A program made the translations under genes and the position numbers. Shown here one piece after another: positions 37,439 to 49,576 of a stretch of DNA of 64,000 nt. The DNA comes from Rotaria macrura (Eukaryota > Rotifera > Eurotatoria > Philodinida > Philodinidae), in contig OENT01000505.1 of NCBI GenBank assembly GCA_900239685.1, forward strand, positions 41,725 through 105,724. Direction: 5' to 3'. Numbering within the stretch: position 1 is the stretch's first letter; every line of letters begins with the position of its first letter. The notes below the pieces were generated by a model. That model worked only from the letters and a program-made list of their open reading frames with translations, was not told where the DNA came from and did not search any database.

Positions 37439-38299
37439 GGCATTCTTCGATGTTTTTTTAAATTTTTGATAGAATTCTGCATTATCAAAACGGTTCGTGT
37501 GTAGTAAATTGTAAAGATGAAGTCACAACTTCTTCGTTGTGAGTACGCTCAATCCGCTATGTACTGGGGACAAGTCTTGAAAATTATGAATTTTGTTAAG
37601 TACATATTTTGCAGGCTCTCATAAAGAACAATTAAGATAGTTGTAGAACTGATTTATTTAATAGATGACAAAGACGACACAAAAGGCTGAGAAAAAGCAC
37701 ATTGATTAGACGCTAGTAAGAGATGGGGTGAAAACGAACGACTAGAGCGCAAAAAATGATAACACATACGTATGTGTATTTGTAGAACGCATGGAATATT
37801 CCTCAGAACCAGATTAAATTATATAGTGAATAAAGAGAACAATAGCACAAGATAAATTTCAAGAAATCGCTAGAGAGAGGTAATGACACTTGTCAGTAAT
37901 AATTGTTACTACATAACAGTATGCAGCTTTTTGTCTTTTTTATTTATGTATGTGGAGAGTTCTTCTGTCATGATGAGCGGCAGAGAATTGGATATTTTGT
38001 AGGAGATCAACTGATATTTCTGCTGAGAATGTTTCTTGTTCTTCCCATGATGTAATAGAATCAGTAACAACAACATTTTCATTGCTGGGTCAATGATAAT
38101 GTCTGATCTGGTTTTCATAATAGTGCTAAAATCATTTCTCTACTTGAGCAGTGTCAATGCAAGGTCCTAAGCGACCGATGAGTACACGCAGTGTTCGATT
38201 GATCTTGTTTAAGTTGTTCCCGTAACCACGAACAAGCACTTAGTGATCTTGAGAAACATGATGTTCTTTTGTCCGAGAATTGACGTTCTGTTCATAACG
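37439..38299. other. Sequence downstream of the gypsy relic
   Basis: No gene is supported. On the minus strand it would be where RNase H and integrase of the Ty3/gypsy element should follow, but I could not recognise them. Confidence 0.35.
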
Positions 38300-38840
38300 C
38301 TTATGAGAGGTACAACGAGTCATCACACGTTGATATCGATGAAACTTCTTTTTTTAATTTTGAGTAAGATGGAAGTAATTGATCAGTTAATATTGGAAAA
38401 GACTTCGCATGATAATTGACGATTCCTAAAGTCGAAGGCAATTGTGAAATATTAGTTGGCCTGGACAGGTAGACGATTGTTTTTGTTTTCAATGCAGACG
38501 CAGAAGCAACACGTTTCTCTACCATAAAACTAAGATATTCTAAATTATAATATAAAAATAAAGATTCATTTTTTGTAATTTAAAATCGATATTATTTAAT
38601 ATTTGCAAGCACATTGTATAACTTATTTAAATGCTTTTTCGCATTTTTACTCAAAACAATTATATCATCTAAATAACATACACAATCACTAAGACCAGCA
38701 AACATTTGTTTTATGATCTTTTGAAAGATACTAAATGTGGAAGCAACTATAATCGGTAATAGATTATAATGAAAAAGTCCTCTATATGCATTCACGACCA
38801 ATGATTTCTTGTTATCATTTTCAAGTTACACTAAAACATA
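38300..38840 (-). pseudogene. Ty3/gypsy-type reverse transcriptase relic
   Basis: On the minus strand, 38830-38592 encodes part of an RT palm: NAYRGLFHYNLLP, then ASTFSIFQKI, then VCYLDDIIVLS, which carries the YxDD active-site motif. After a frame change near 38590, 38525-38301 encodes the typical thumb-side block RPTNISQLPSTLGIVNYHAK. At least one stop and frameshift separate the pieces, and upstream protease/gag and downstream RNase H/integrase are not recognisable. It is therefore a dead fragment of a Ty3/gypsy LTR retrotransposon. No LTRs were found. Confidence 0.82.
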
Positions 38841-40605
38841 CACCACCAAAACATTAATCATATTAAATTGCATTTTATCTTTGAGTTTAATGAATAAATC
38901 ATTAAGGCTTGTCGGGATACGAAAGGTGAAGATCTAAGGTTGTAGAAATTCAGAGATCCGTTTGATTTGCTATGAAGATCTTAACACATTTTACAGCAAC
39001 TTAGACGTTCCTCAATATACTCATAAGAATTCAGAAGTTAGCTTACGTTTTGAAATTTATTGATTAACTCCAAGTGCTCTGCAGTGATCGATGTGATTTA
39101 ATTTTGGTTTTATGATACAGCGAGTTGATCTATTTACGATCGAGAATGCTATTTCGATAATCATTCCAACCAAAAGTCGTAAGCGAATACTTTGAATATT
39201 GGAGTTCACATCAGCCATCTTTTCCGTTTCGAGGTGACGAGCATGATAAGAAAGTCTGTTGGAAATAGATTGAGTTGACTAAAATTTTTCTCTTCCATCT
39301 GCTTTCATATGTGCTCATTTCTATTCATGTTACGAAAACTTGAATCTGATTTCAATATAACTTTTATGCAATCAATCTGAATTGGAATTGACATTGAACC
39401 TTTTAATATATTTTGTTCTGATACTGACGATGATATAGCCAACATTATTCTTCTCTGAAGATGTTTTGTACGGTAGAATTTAGTGATGCAATCGTTTTTA
39501 CAATACTAATGATGAGTGACACGAAGAAAACGACATTCTGTTGAAGACAATCCGTACCACCGAATTTTTCACAAATGACTTGCGCTATGTTTCCGTAGCC
39601 TGCTTTTGAGGTTTCTCAATTTTACAAACGAAATTTATCGCGACAAATCACACTTGAAGACTGTGCAGTAAACAGAGACTCATTTAGTTGTATTGACGGC
39701 ATTGAGTGTTTACAATGTTACCAAATTTTATTGCGTCAATGAGTGTCAAACTATTGCGTTTTGAAAGTCACCAAGAAATGCAGCCATTAAAACTACTTAG
39801 TAGGAATCGCTTTGAAATCAATGTGTTGGCGTTCTAGTAGCAAAATAGTTGACCATGTTAGTAAGGGCTATTGACAATTCTTTGATTTGACGAAAACATA
39901 TCCGGTACGTAATTTGAACGAAGTTTCTAGATGACCTGATACCCAGATTCCGTAGGTTGGTTTGATTAACAAATAGAAACCATGTTTTGAAACGTTTTAC
40001 ATGACGAGCTATAATCAGTAAGCTCAACTTTTTAGTCTCATTGATAATACTTTTAATGGCAATGTAAGAATCAAGAAAACGTTTTTCAATCATTTGAACC
40101 ATAGGACGTTTTATTAAACTAATAAAGATGATTAACAGTTATAAGTATATATTTTTCGATCGCAGTGCGATCAATAGCCATTGCGATGGTTTATAAAAGC
40201 ACCTCTGGTCACCATATATCGAAGCCATGCCCAAGAAGGAATAAGAGAGGTGTGAGTCGAATGTGTTTTTGATATGAGAAAAGAAGAAGCAAAACAACAG
40301 AAATGATATACTTGATACGAGACAGAAAGGCATGAGCGAGCAATCAACGCTATAGAAAACGAAGAGTGTATGCATACATAAGTAATGACACGCCGGTATA
40401 TAAACATCAAATAAAGAAAAGAAAAACAGCGGGTGAATAAGATAAAAATCAATAATACAGAAAATTTCAGAATGCACTAAAGTAGTGATTAGAAAAAGGC
40501 ATAAGGATGTGTTGTCGGCACATTACGGTTTAAATAGGTGAGATAATAAAAAAAGATACAACTGATTCCCAACAAATGTGCGAACAAGACAGTAAAGCGT
40601 CGCTG
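38841..40605. other. Sequence between gypsy relic and orphan gene
   Basis: May contain more decayed retroelement sequence on the minus strand, but no motif is clear. The 94-codon frame at 39818-40102 is unrecognised. Confidence 0.35.
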
Positions 40606-41868
40606 TTAATCAGAGATCTTGGATTTTTCAAGCGATCTCACTAACGCAGTATCTTCTGCTTCGTTTTGATTGCCCGGTTGCTTTTCATTCCTATCGTCAT
40701 CGTCACTATAGTCACTACTATCGTTGTCTTACTTGTCACGATATGTTTCCAATAACTCCTTATGTAGTTCTTCCCAACTCTGCGTCTTATTATTTGAAAA
40801 ATATTTATTGTACAACTTATTAATACGGTGCACCTTTTTCATTGCAGCATGGATATTATCACATATATTTTTAGCTGTAACAACACCATATTTCGCGTCT
40901 TTCTGGAAAACGTCTTCTAACTTCAGTTTCCCAATTTCAACAAGTTTCAGCGCTCGTGTCTGAACAATGGCTACGGGAAGATCATACGGTTTTTCTGCAC
41001 CCATACGTCGAGCTACCTCCTTCACCATGATGTGATACGCTAGTCTGTTAAACATATCCACCTGATAAGGAGAAACTTCCACAAAAGCGACCTTCATTTT
41101 TTTTTCGGTGATAGCTTCTCCTGTCTTGGCATAACCTAATAGCAAGCTCGCCAATTTCTGGCTTCTATCCTCACTTGGGGCTAGTTCGACGAAAAACTTG
41201 TAAATATCCTCGTACACACCAATTTCATCCATCCAGTAGTTTCCCATGTGACTCCTTTTAACAGGAACGGATCTGAAAAAGCATTTAATAGATGTCTTTT
41301 TCAGATAAACTTCTTCAACTTCATTAACACCCCATCCGAGGGTATTCCGATTTGAACCGAACATACGGTTCCTTTGATCGTTATTAAGCTTTCCGCACAG
41401 TGTCTCTGACACTTCTATCACAGCTCGCTCAGCAGTGATCATACAGCGTGGAGAGACACGATTAATTTTCCTCTTGAAGGGTACTCCGCAAAACCGACGC
41501 TTCAGTAAACCAGCAATAATCTTCTCCGTCTTCGGCGATGGATCGTGAAGAGGACTGAAGACACGCCACTGAACATTACATTGACAATCGACTTCCTCAA
41601 CAAGATCAGAATCACAAGGAATTGGAAAGTAAAGTTCGTTTCGCCGCAGAGGAAATATCTTATCCAAAAACTTACCACGACATTTTTCGTTTCCTTCTTT
41701 GAAAAATCTTCCCCGCCATTTCAGAGGAACCACTTCTTCAGATTTTCCTTTCTTGTTCCTGGACGAATTGCTATCTACAGAACCACTAACTTCACAGCAT
41801 TTTTCTTCCTCCGACATGCTAGAATCAATATCCGACACTGGTTCTGAAGTGACGTATTTTCTAGCCAT
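40606..41868 (-). CDS. Unrecognised single-exon ORF, 379 residues plus an in-frame extension
   Basis: The frame starts at ATG 41868 and runs 379 codons to a TAA at 40731-40729. It then stays open in the same frame for 40 more codons to TAA at 40608-40606. The extension is acidic and coding-like (DNDSSDYSDDDDRNEKQ), so the first stop may be a nonsense mutation. The N-terminus is Ser/Glu/Lys-rich and probably disordered. The middle has several Cys (VDCQCNVQW, FCGVPFKR) and KMKVAFVEVSPYQVD, and the C-terminal third is Lys-rich and helical (AAMKKVHRINKLYNKYF). There are no transmembrane segments. The region is richer in GC than its surroundings. The gene reads away from the adjacent minisatellite. 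It could be a mobile-element or viral-derived protein or a lineage-specific gene. No function is claimed. Confidence 0.6.
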
Positions 41869-41949
41869 CTCTCGCTTTTGTTACGATGTGCTGAAATCTT
41901 TCTTACCTGTGGTTTTTCAATTCCCGACCCCTTTCTTCGATGGCCAGTA

Positions 41950-44740
41950 AAAAGGAAGAAGTTTTTCTCCTTCTTCGATCTTATGTGTCGTCAACGAGAA
42001 ATAACAATAACAATAGCTATGTCTCTCCGCAACTTTTATTCCATCTAAAATGAAAAAGAAAGGATTTTTAGTCCTCCTTGGATGGTATGCTTCGTCGACG
42101 ATGAACATCAATAAGATGAGCTAGGTTTCTCCGGTATGTTTATTAAATCTAAAATGAAAAAGGAAGGGTTTTTTGTCCTCCTTCGATCGTATGTGTCGTC
42201 GGCGAGGATCAACAAAAACATTAGCTATGTCTCTCCGCAACTTTTATTACATCTAAAATGAAAACGAAAGGAATTTTAGTCCTCCTTCAATGTTACGTGT
42301 CGTCGACGAGGAACAACAATAACCATAGCTAGGGTTCTCCGCAACTTTTCTTACATGTAAATTTGGGAGCGAAGAATTTTTTGTCCTACTTCCATCTTAT
42401 GTGTCGCGGACGAGGAACAACAGTAAAAATAGCTATGCCTATGCGCAATATAATTATATCTATATTGAAAAAGAAAGAATTTTTTGTCCTCCTCGGATCT
42501 TATGTGCGGCCACCGTGTAACAGCAATAAGAATTGTAACGTCTCTCCTGCACTTTGATTATATGTAAATAAAAAAAAGAACGATTTTTTCTCCTCATCCG
42601 ATCTTATGCGCCGAAAGCGAGGAACAGAAATAACATTAGGTATGTCTCTCCACAACGTTCTTTATATTTAAACTGAAAAAGGAAGAACGCTTTCTCGTCC
42701 TTCAATCTTTTGTCTCGTCGACGAGTTACAACAGTAAAACAAGCTATGTCTCTCCGCAATGTTTTTTATATCTAAAGTGGAAAAGGAAGAATTTCTTGTA
42801 CTGATTCGATTTTACGTGTCGCCGACGAGGTACAGCAATAAGAATTGTAACGTCTCTCCTGCACTTTGATTATATGTAAATCAAAAAAAGAAAGATTTTT
42901 TGTCCTCATCCGATCTTATGCGCCGAAAGCGAGGAACAGAAATAACATTAGGTATGTCTCTCCGCAACTTTTATTATACCCGAATTGGAAAAGGAAGAAT
43001 TTGTTTTTCCCTTCGACCTTATGTTCCGCTGATGAGGTACAACAATAACAATAGCTATGTCGCTCCGCAGCTTGTTTTTATCTGTAAATTCACAAAAAAA
43101 ATATTTCTTGTCCTCCTTGCATTTTATTCGCAGCCAACGAATAACAGCAATAACAATGGCTATTTCTCTACGGAACTTTCATTATATCTGAAGAAGAAGA
43201 AAACGAATTTGTTGTGCTCCTTCTACCTTATGTATTGCCCACGAGGAACAACAAAAACAATAGTTATGTCTCTCGTCAACGTTTATTACATGTAAATTTG
43301 GAAGCGAAGAATTTTTTGTCCTACTTCTATCTTATGTGTCGCGTGTGAGGATCAACAGTAATAATAGCTATGTCTCTGCGCAAATTAATTATATCTATAT
43401 TCAAAAAGGAAGAATTCTGTCCTCCCCAGATCTTATGTGCCGCCGACGAGGTACACCAATAAGAATGGCAACGTCTCTCCTGAACTTAGATTATATTTAA
43501 AATGAAAAAAGAAGGTATTTTTTTCCTCCTTCGATCCTATATGTCGTCGACGAGGAACAACAATAACCATAGCTATGTCTCTCCGCAACTTTTATTGCAT
43601 CTAAAATGAAAAACAAACGATTTTTATTCCTCCTTCGATCTTACGTGTCGTCGACGAGGAACAACAATAACAATAGCTAGGTTTTTCCGCTGCGTTTATT
43701 ACATGTAAAATAAAAAAGGAAGATACTTTTGTCCTCCTTCGATCCTGTGTCGTCTGCGAGGAACAGCAATAACAGTAGCTAGGTTTTTCGGAATGTTCTA
43801 TTACATCTAAATTGAAAAAGGAAGGATTTTTTGTCCTCCTTCGATCTTATGTGTCGTCAACGAGAAATAACAATAACAATAGCTATGTCTCTCCGCAACT
43901 TTTATTCCATCTAAAATGAAAAAGAAAGGATTTTTAGTCCTCCTTGGATGGTATGCTTCGTCGACGATGAACATCAATAAGATGAGCTAGGTTTCTCCGG
44001 TATGTTTATTAAATCTAAAATGAAAAAGGAAGGGTTTTTTGTCCTCCTTCGATCTTATGTGTCGTCGGCGAGGATCAACAAAAACATTAGCTATGTGTCT
44101 CCGCAACCTTATTACATCTAAAATGAAAAAGAAAGAATTTTTAGTCCTCGTTCGATATTATGTTTCGTCGACGATGAACATCAATAAAAAGAGCTAGGTT
44201 TCTGCGGTATGTTTATTAAATCTAAAATGAAAAAGGAAGATATTTTTTCCTTCTTCGATCTTCTCTGTCATCGTTGATGAACAACAATAACTGGGGCTAT
44301 GTCTCTCCGCTACGTTTATTTAATCGAAAATGAAAATGGAAGAATGTTTTGTCCACCTTCTATCTTATGTGTCGCGGACGAGCAACAACAATAACAATAG
44401 CTATGTCTCTGCGCAACGTTTTTTCTATCTAAAGTGAAAAAGGAATAATTTTTTGTCCCCCTTCTATCTTATTTGTCGCCGTCTAGGAACAACAATTACA
44501 GTAAGTATTACTCTGTGCAACGTATATTATATCTAAAGTTAAAAAGGATGAATTTTTTGTCCTTCTTCCACCTTATGTTTTGTCGAGGAGGAACAACAAT
44601 AACAATAGCTATGTCTCACCGCAACATTAATTACATCGAGTGTATAATAAGAGGAATTAGTTGTCCTGCTCCGATATTATGTGTCGTCGTCGAGCAACAA
44701 CATTGAGAATAGCAATGTGTCCCATTACCTCACATTACAT
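41950..44740. repeat. Minisatellite, about 27 units of about 104 bp
   Basis: Each unit follows one pattern: ATGAAAAAGGAAGGATTTT, TTGTCCTCCTTCGATCTTAT, GTGTCGTCGACGAGGAACAA, CAATAACAATAGCTATGTCT, CTCCGCAACTTTTATTACAT. Units diverge by perhaps 5-25 percent. Higher-order copies are visible: 41973-42230 is almost identical to 43839-44096. Near 42540-42660 and 42850-42970 two units repeat after about 311 bp, and 42350-42430 resembles 43280-43360. Short frames within it are not genes. It starts about 80 bp upstream of the orphan ORF start and ends next to a telomere-like junction. Confidence 0.93.
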
Positions 44741-44752
44741 CGGAAGCAGTAT

Positions 44753-44826
44753 GTAGGTGTGTGTTTGGTGTGCATGGGGGCTATGGTGGTGAGTGTTGAT
44801 CTACTTTTCAGAAACACCCATCCCCG
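44753..44826. repeat. Inverted telomere-like junction 6 (degenerate)
   Basis: Decayed G-rich repeats (GTAGGTGTGTGTTTGGTGTG, GGTGGTGAGTG) at 44753-44800 are followed by ACACCCATCCCCG at 44814-44826. This is weaker than the other junctions. Confidence 0.45.
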
Positions 44827-44829
44827 TAT

Positions 44830-45160
44830 GATTCGTTCTGTGACTCTGAATAAGAACGACGTTCGTTTTTAATTTGATTACGGTCTGTTATTCATGAAAA
44901 TGTGTCAAGTGGATTCAACTGTTGCCATTTATATATGTATATATGTATAACTACAGGTCAATTTGTTTCCGATTAGTTGATGTAGTCTATGAAAAAATAT
45001 ACGACTTGTTCATCGATAATTATCTCTCAATTCATCTCCACCACACAATATTTCCTTTTTCAAAGTTTTCTCTTTTTATTATCTCACTGTTATCACACAA
45101 ACGTGAATTGTTCGTGGGAGATATTTTGGGTGATGAAGAAATTAGTTTACGAAAGATTCA
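44830..45160. other. Short spacer
   Basis: AT-rich, with no feature recognised. Confidence 0.35.
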
Positions 45161-45162
45161 AT

Positions 45163-45913
45163 TTACTGTTTTATCTGTGGATCACTATTTGTTCTCTCAT
45201 GTGCTATCGCTGGACAGATTCGTTTATCGATCATAGTGACTGGATAACAGACTGGAAGATTATGACATCGAGGATTATTAGCGTAAATATGGCCAGATTC
45301 ATTACAACGATTTTTTGTGGGTTCACATGCAACAAGCTCAGAGAAAGTCACCCATTGAAGGCCACAAATACCAATGTTAGGAGCACCTTCCATATGAACA
45401 CTGGCACACGCATTATTCGACTAACATTTATCATATTGAGATATCCCATGACATATTTGAGATTTCACTAAAGCTGTCGATATACTAAATGAAAAGTAAT
45501 ACATGTAAACCGAAGCAAAAGTCGAATAGGCGAATCTTCAAAGAAATTTTGTTCAGCACTAAATGAATACGACAACAATAGCTTTTAGATTTACCTGAAT
45601 AGAACGAATACGAACGAATGAATTACTATTGAGACCATCGTTGGCGTTTCGATGAGATAGACTAGTGGATGCACTTAACTTTATCCTTAATCGATAGGTG
45701 ACGTTTTTCCTTTTCGCCGAAAATGAAAAAGCGCACCGAATAATCCTGCGATACAAAGAAACTCGATATTACTCCAATACGCACACATACCTCAGTAAAT
45801 AGTTTCTCACCAGAAAAGTAATCTTCACCGTAGGCAAAGAGTGGGATAAAAGCGACAAGACATTGCGTCTGCAATACAAACAGCGTAAACTCTAGTGTTA
45901 TAACTATAAGCAT
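45163..45913 (-). pseudogene. Possible fragment of a Cys-containing secreted protein gene
   Basis: On the minus strand a possible last exon (about 45427-45163) encodes NNACASVHMEGAPNIGICGL, CEPTKNRCNESGHIY and PRCHNLPVCYPV, with seven Cys and an orderly composition. Upstream, an open stretch (about 45742-45597) ends at an AG/GTAAAT donor and has CAFSFSAKRKNVTYRLRI and NSFVRIRSIQ. Another stretch lies before it (45899-45822), with a 45-nt GT/AG intron between. No start or first exon was found before the telomere-like array at 46007. The joins are guesses; I read this as the 3' part of a gene cut off at the array. No family is recognised. Confidence 0.3.
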
Positions 45914-46006
45914 GACTATTGTTGCTATGCACGATATAAATGTATAAATAGTGCCGCCTCAAGGAAACCATCACGCGTTTCCACCTTGTTTACGCATATT
46001 ATCACA

Positions 46007-46272
46007 GGGATGTGGATGCCGGTGTGACTGCGTGCGTGTTGGTGGGTGTAGGTGTTGGTGTGTTTGTGGGTGTGGTGTGTGGGTGTAGGTGTTGGTGTGT
46101 TTGTGGGTGTGGTGTGTGGGTGTGGGTGTGGGTGTGGGTGTGGGTGTGGGTGTGGGTGTGGGTGTGGGTGTGGGTGTGGGTGTGGGTGTCATTCTTGGTG
46201 TGGCTGGTTACGTCAAAGTTGTATACCTACCGCCACACCCACATCCTCACTCACACGCACGCCCACACTCAT
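46007..46272. repeat. Inverted telomere-like junction 7, with the cleanest TGTGGG tract
   Basis: Degenerate G-rich repeats begin at 46007 and include a 37-bp tandem duplication near 46040-46115. Then comes a nearly perfect run of about 12 TGTGGG units (about 46114-46190). After about 40 bases the C-rich part (46231-46272) is degenerate: CGCCACACCCACATCC, CTCACTCACACGCACGCCCA. The difference in purity suggests the G side was extended more recently or is under slippage. Confidence 0.85.
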
Positions 46273-49204
46273 CAATGGATATCTAAACAAAAAAACTGAG
46301 CGGTTTTTATAGAGAATATAGGATGGTCATAAGAGCAAAAATATAGCCTAACAGAACTGGCGAGTCATAGATAAGTACATCTATATATCGGCGGTCACAA
46401 ACCACCGAAAAAAAAGAAAAAACAAATACGAGCATGAATCAACTGTTGTGAATCAGATAGTGTCCTTTAACATGTTCTCAGGAACTCACTAGAAGCAGAA
46501 GAAATTCTATGGAATCCCGGACTTCAGGATTCCTGGATTTCGCTGTTCATCCCTTGATTGCGACTGTACTGTCTATAATCGGTTTTACACGTTGAATACG
46601 TACATATGGCTTGGAAAAGCGTTCTTACACAGGAACACTGGGTAAATTGACATACTGTCATTTATTTTTTTTTGTACTACCTATAATTGACACTGCTGGT
46701 TATACTCCTTTGGAAATAGCCGTCGCTCTCGAACCATCTGGAAGAGGCTACTACTTTTGTGCTATTTCATTACCAGAATATATTATAAAGTTTCCATTAC
46801 AAGCAGTTGTAGGTGTTTCATACACTGTTATATGGCTGCTTTTCGTTTATCCATCAAAAGTCTATATGACTAAATTTTATATGAATACATGGTGTGGACA
46901 ATGGACAGCATGTATAGTACTTCGTTTTCAATGAATTTGTTGCAGGAGAAAAAATATAGATTGTACCAATCAATCACCATATAACAAGTGGAGTTCTTTT
47001 AAATATGACCCATATTTTATTTCCTTTCTTAATTTGGTTTTCATAAGCAGAATTCATAGAATTTGAGAAAATAAAATACAAATTAAGTTATGAAACAGAG
47101 CTAACAATGAAGGTGGGGGTCGAAATATCTTGTAATCTGTCACATCTTGATGATAATACTTCACTGCCACATGCACTTTTCATATTAATTTTAGTCATGC
47201 TAGACATTCCTACATATTTAGTAAGATCTACCGAATACAGAACATGTTCTCAATGCGTTAAATAAAAACACAGGGAACCCCATTCTTCTTCCATATATCT
47301 GGTTGTCATCTGTATTTCTAGTGCAGACACTCATCTCACTCGAACTGACTACGAATCCCATGAGAATAACCAAGGCACCACGTCTCACTAATATTTTATG
47401 GAACAGCATAGTGAATCACATTTTTCATTTATCAGGTACATTATTATTTGCATATTTTACACAGAAGATCACCACCATCAATCTTTTTACATACGACATA
47501 GGAATCTCCTGGAGCGCAGCATCTCATTATGCTGCGCTAAAACTAACGTAACCAATGGCATTTTTCGTATCTTCTATTTTTTTCACTTAGAGATCGATGT
47601 TGAGAAACAGAAGATTCACATCCATTCCTAAAAGAAAAACAGTTTAGTAAGAACAAATCATTTTACTGTATATAATATTTTATTGAGGAGAATTTCTGCT
47701 GTTTGTAAGAAATGATTGCTCTACAATATGCTTATGCTCTTCTTATTAATGAAGTACTTCGGCAGCGGTTTGAAACATAGCTAGAGTTATCTTGAATGAA
47801 GACTATAGTTCAGCATGACTTCAGAAGTTGAATTCCATGTGTGTTTATTTCATGTTTATTTATATCTCATTTGATCTAGAGAATTAGAGCACATAATAAT
47901 CAAATAATGCATATGTTCCGCAATTTCAGATAATTCAAGGTATGGAGATATGGTTCTTTTACATAAATAGATTATCCCTTTGTACGTGCCCATACCGACT
48001 CCCATACCTACGTCATTGTTCGTACCGATATGAAATTATGTTATTGAAAAAAACTTGAGCAATTTTCAAAGAATAAAATATATTTGTATAACTTTTGAAA
48101 TAAAAATTAGTTTATTTAATGTGGTAAGCTAATGTCGAAATATTAAATTTCGAGAAGAGTCTTTTATATTCTAAACATGATTAATTTACTCTTTTTGTAT
48201 AGTAATTTAATTGAGGGTCTACGATTCGTCGTTTTTAAGTTTTTATTTATAAAACTTATTCATGTAAATAAAATATGATAGGTGCATTTTTTTCTTTTCC
48301 TCAACACGTTTATATGGCACGCGTGAACGCCTCTATAAATGAACATGATTGTACTTGTATGCAATATAAAATCAAAGAAGAACAGCAGGAGAACAAATAG
48401 GCCATGTTACCTTTCTCTATGAAATGTTTTAGCAAAAATTTTTGTCAAGGGCTTTCGAATATATCTTCTTAAAAATCAGACCAGCATGACCAATTTTAAA
48501 AAGCTTTTGAAATTTTATATTGTTACGTGAATCTATCCAAAGTAAAAAAATCTCGAATCAGTTGATACTATTATCCTACTCTCATGTAGGATTATTGAAA
48601 AAAGAAAAATCGATTTAAATCTTCCCATTCGATTGCAGAACGTAGAATGTGAATGTGGGTTCGAGTATCGGTATATTGTTCAATTGTTTCATTGCCCAAG
48701 TTGGCACTCTGAGCTTTACGCATTAAGATATAGTGGCAAGTGAAAATGTTTTCAACGTTGCTGACCAATTTCCAGTATGGATCTACACGAGATACGATAC
48801 AACAATCGCATCTTCTTTCAGAGCTTTTTTTTATTTTCCCAAGAAAAATGAACGAAGAAAACAAATTAATTATTTCATAACATGTTCAAACCATCTAAAA
48901 CATGTGGTTCTTATTTCAGATCACTGTCCCTTTTCCGAATCCTATATTCACTACTGCCAATTTTTGGCAAGTAGTAAGCTTGTTGTTTATTGTACCTTTT
49001 CGTTTGGATTAAATGCGATTTTTTTCCTTTTCGATTATAGTTTCTTTCCAAATGATTTAAGAGAAGTCCTAGATATGCTTGTTAGTTCTATGAATTGCTC
49101 TTTAATTTTGAATAAAAAATTGTCGCAATTTTTTATTCAAAGATTTATGCCATGTAAAAATGTTTCTTAAACGTTTTGCTTTCTAGATTGTTGCCTATAG
49201 CTTA
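46273..49204. other. Sequence with possible decayed coding fragments
   Basis: No intact gene. At 46680-46934 (plus) a hydrophobic open stretch contains ISLPEYIIKFPLQAVVGVSY and could be a receptor or transporter relic. At 48620-48815 (minus) there is a coding-like stretch with NVENIFTCHYILMRKAQ and YTDTRTHIHILRSAIEWEDL. Neither could be assigned. Confidence 0.3.
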
Positions 49205-49576
49205 GGGATGTAACAATACCATTTGGAGACACCTAAAGATTGCCAATTTTCATGATGAAGATCTACCAATACCAACCAATACTTTTTGTCGCTTATAACC
49301 AACAAACCTAGCTCTATCTGATAGAAGAATAAAAAATACCGATACCAACGAAAAGTATCCCCGGTATTGGTGAGTATTGGTAAAAAAACGCTAATTTTCA
49401 CCAATACTCACCAATACCGGGGATACTTTTCGTTGGTATTGGTATTTTTTATTCTTCTATCAGATAGAGCTAGGTTTGTTGGTTATAAGCGACAAAAAGT
49501 ATTGGTTGGTATTGGTAGATCTTCATCGTGAAAATTGGCAATCTTTAGGTGTCTCCAAATGGTATTGTTACATCCC
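49205..49576. mobile_element. Near-perfect 372-bp palindrome with TA target duplication
   Basis: Arms 49205-49381 and 49400-49576 (177 bp each) are inverse copies with only two mismatches seen, around an 18-bp loop. The ends are GGGATGTAACAATACC and its inverse, flanked by TA on both sides (49203-49204 and 49577-49578). This fits a Tc1/mariner-type foldback MITE. The near identity of the arms points to recent insertion or arm-to-arm conversion. Confidence 0.85.

Noticed and set aside
40139-40477. Overlapping hydrophobic minus-strand frames
   Set aside because: Two frames overlap with similar Phe/Ser/Cys-rich content and no family feature. Chance frames in T-rich DNA.
43015-43050. Hammerhead ribozyme core (CTGATGAG) expected with Penelope-like elements
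   Set aside because: The needed GAAA and flanking stems are absent here and at the other CTGATGA sites I noticed.
41950-44740. CRISPR-like array
   Set aside because: The whole 104-bp unit repeats with gradual divergence. There are no unique spacers between constant repeats, no cas genes, and the genome is animal.
46012-46312. Long frames of repeated Gly/Cys/Val/Trp or Pro/Thr
   Set aside because: They are translations of the telomere-like array in several frames at once. The same holds for 24630-24848, 59392-59653 and 63415-63800.
48733-49170. 145-codon plus-strand frame
   Set aside because: No ATG at its start and aromatic-rich low complexity; the opposite strand looks more coding-like at 48620-48815.
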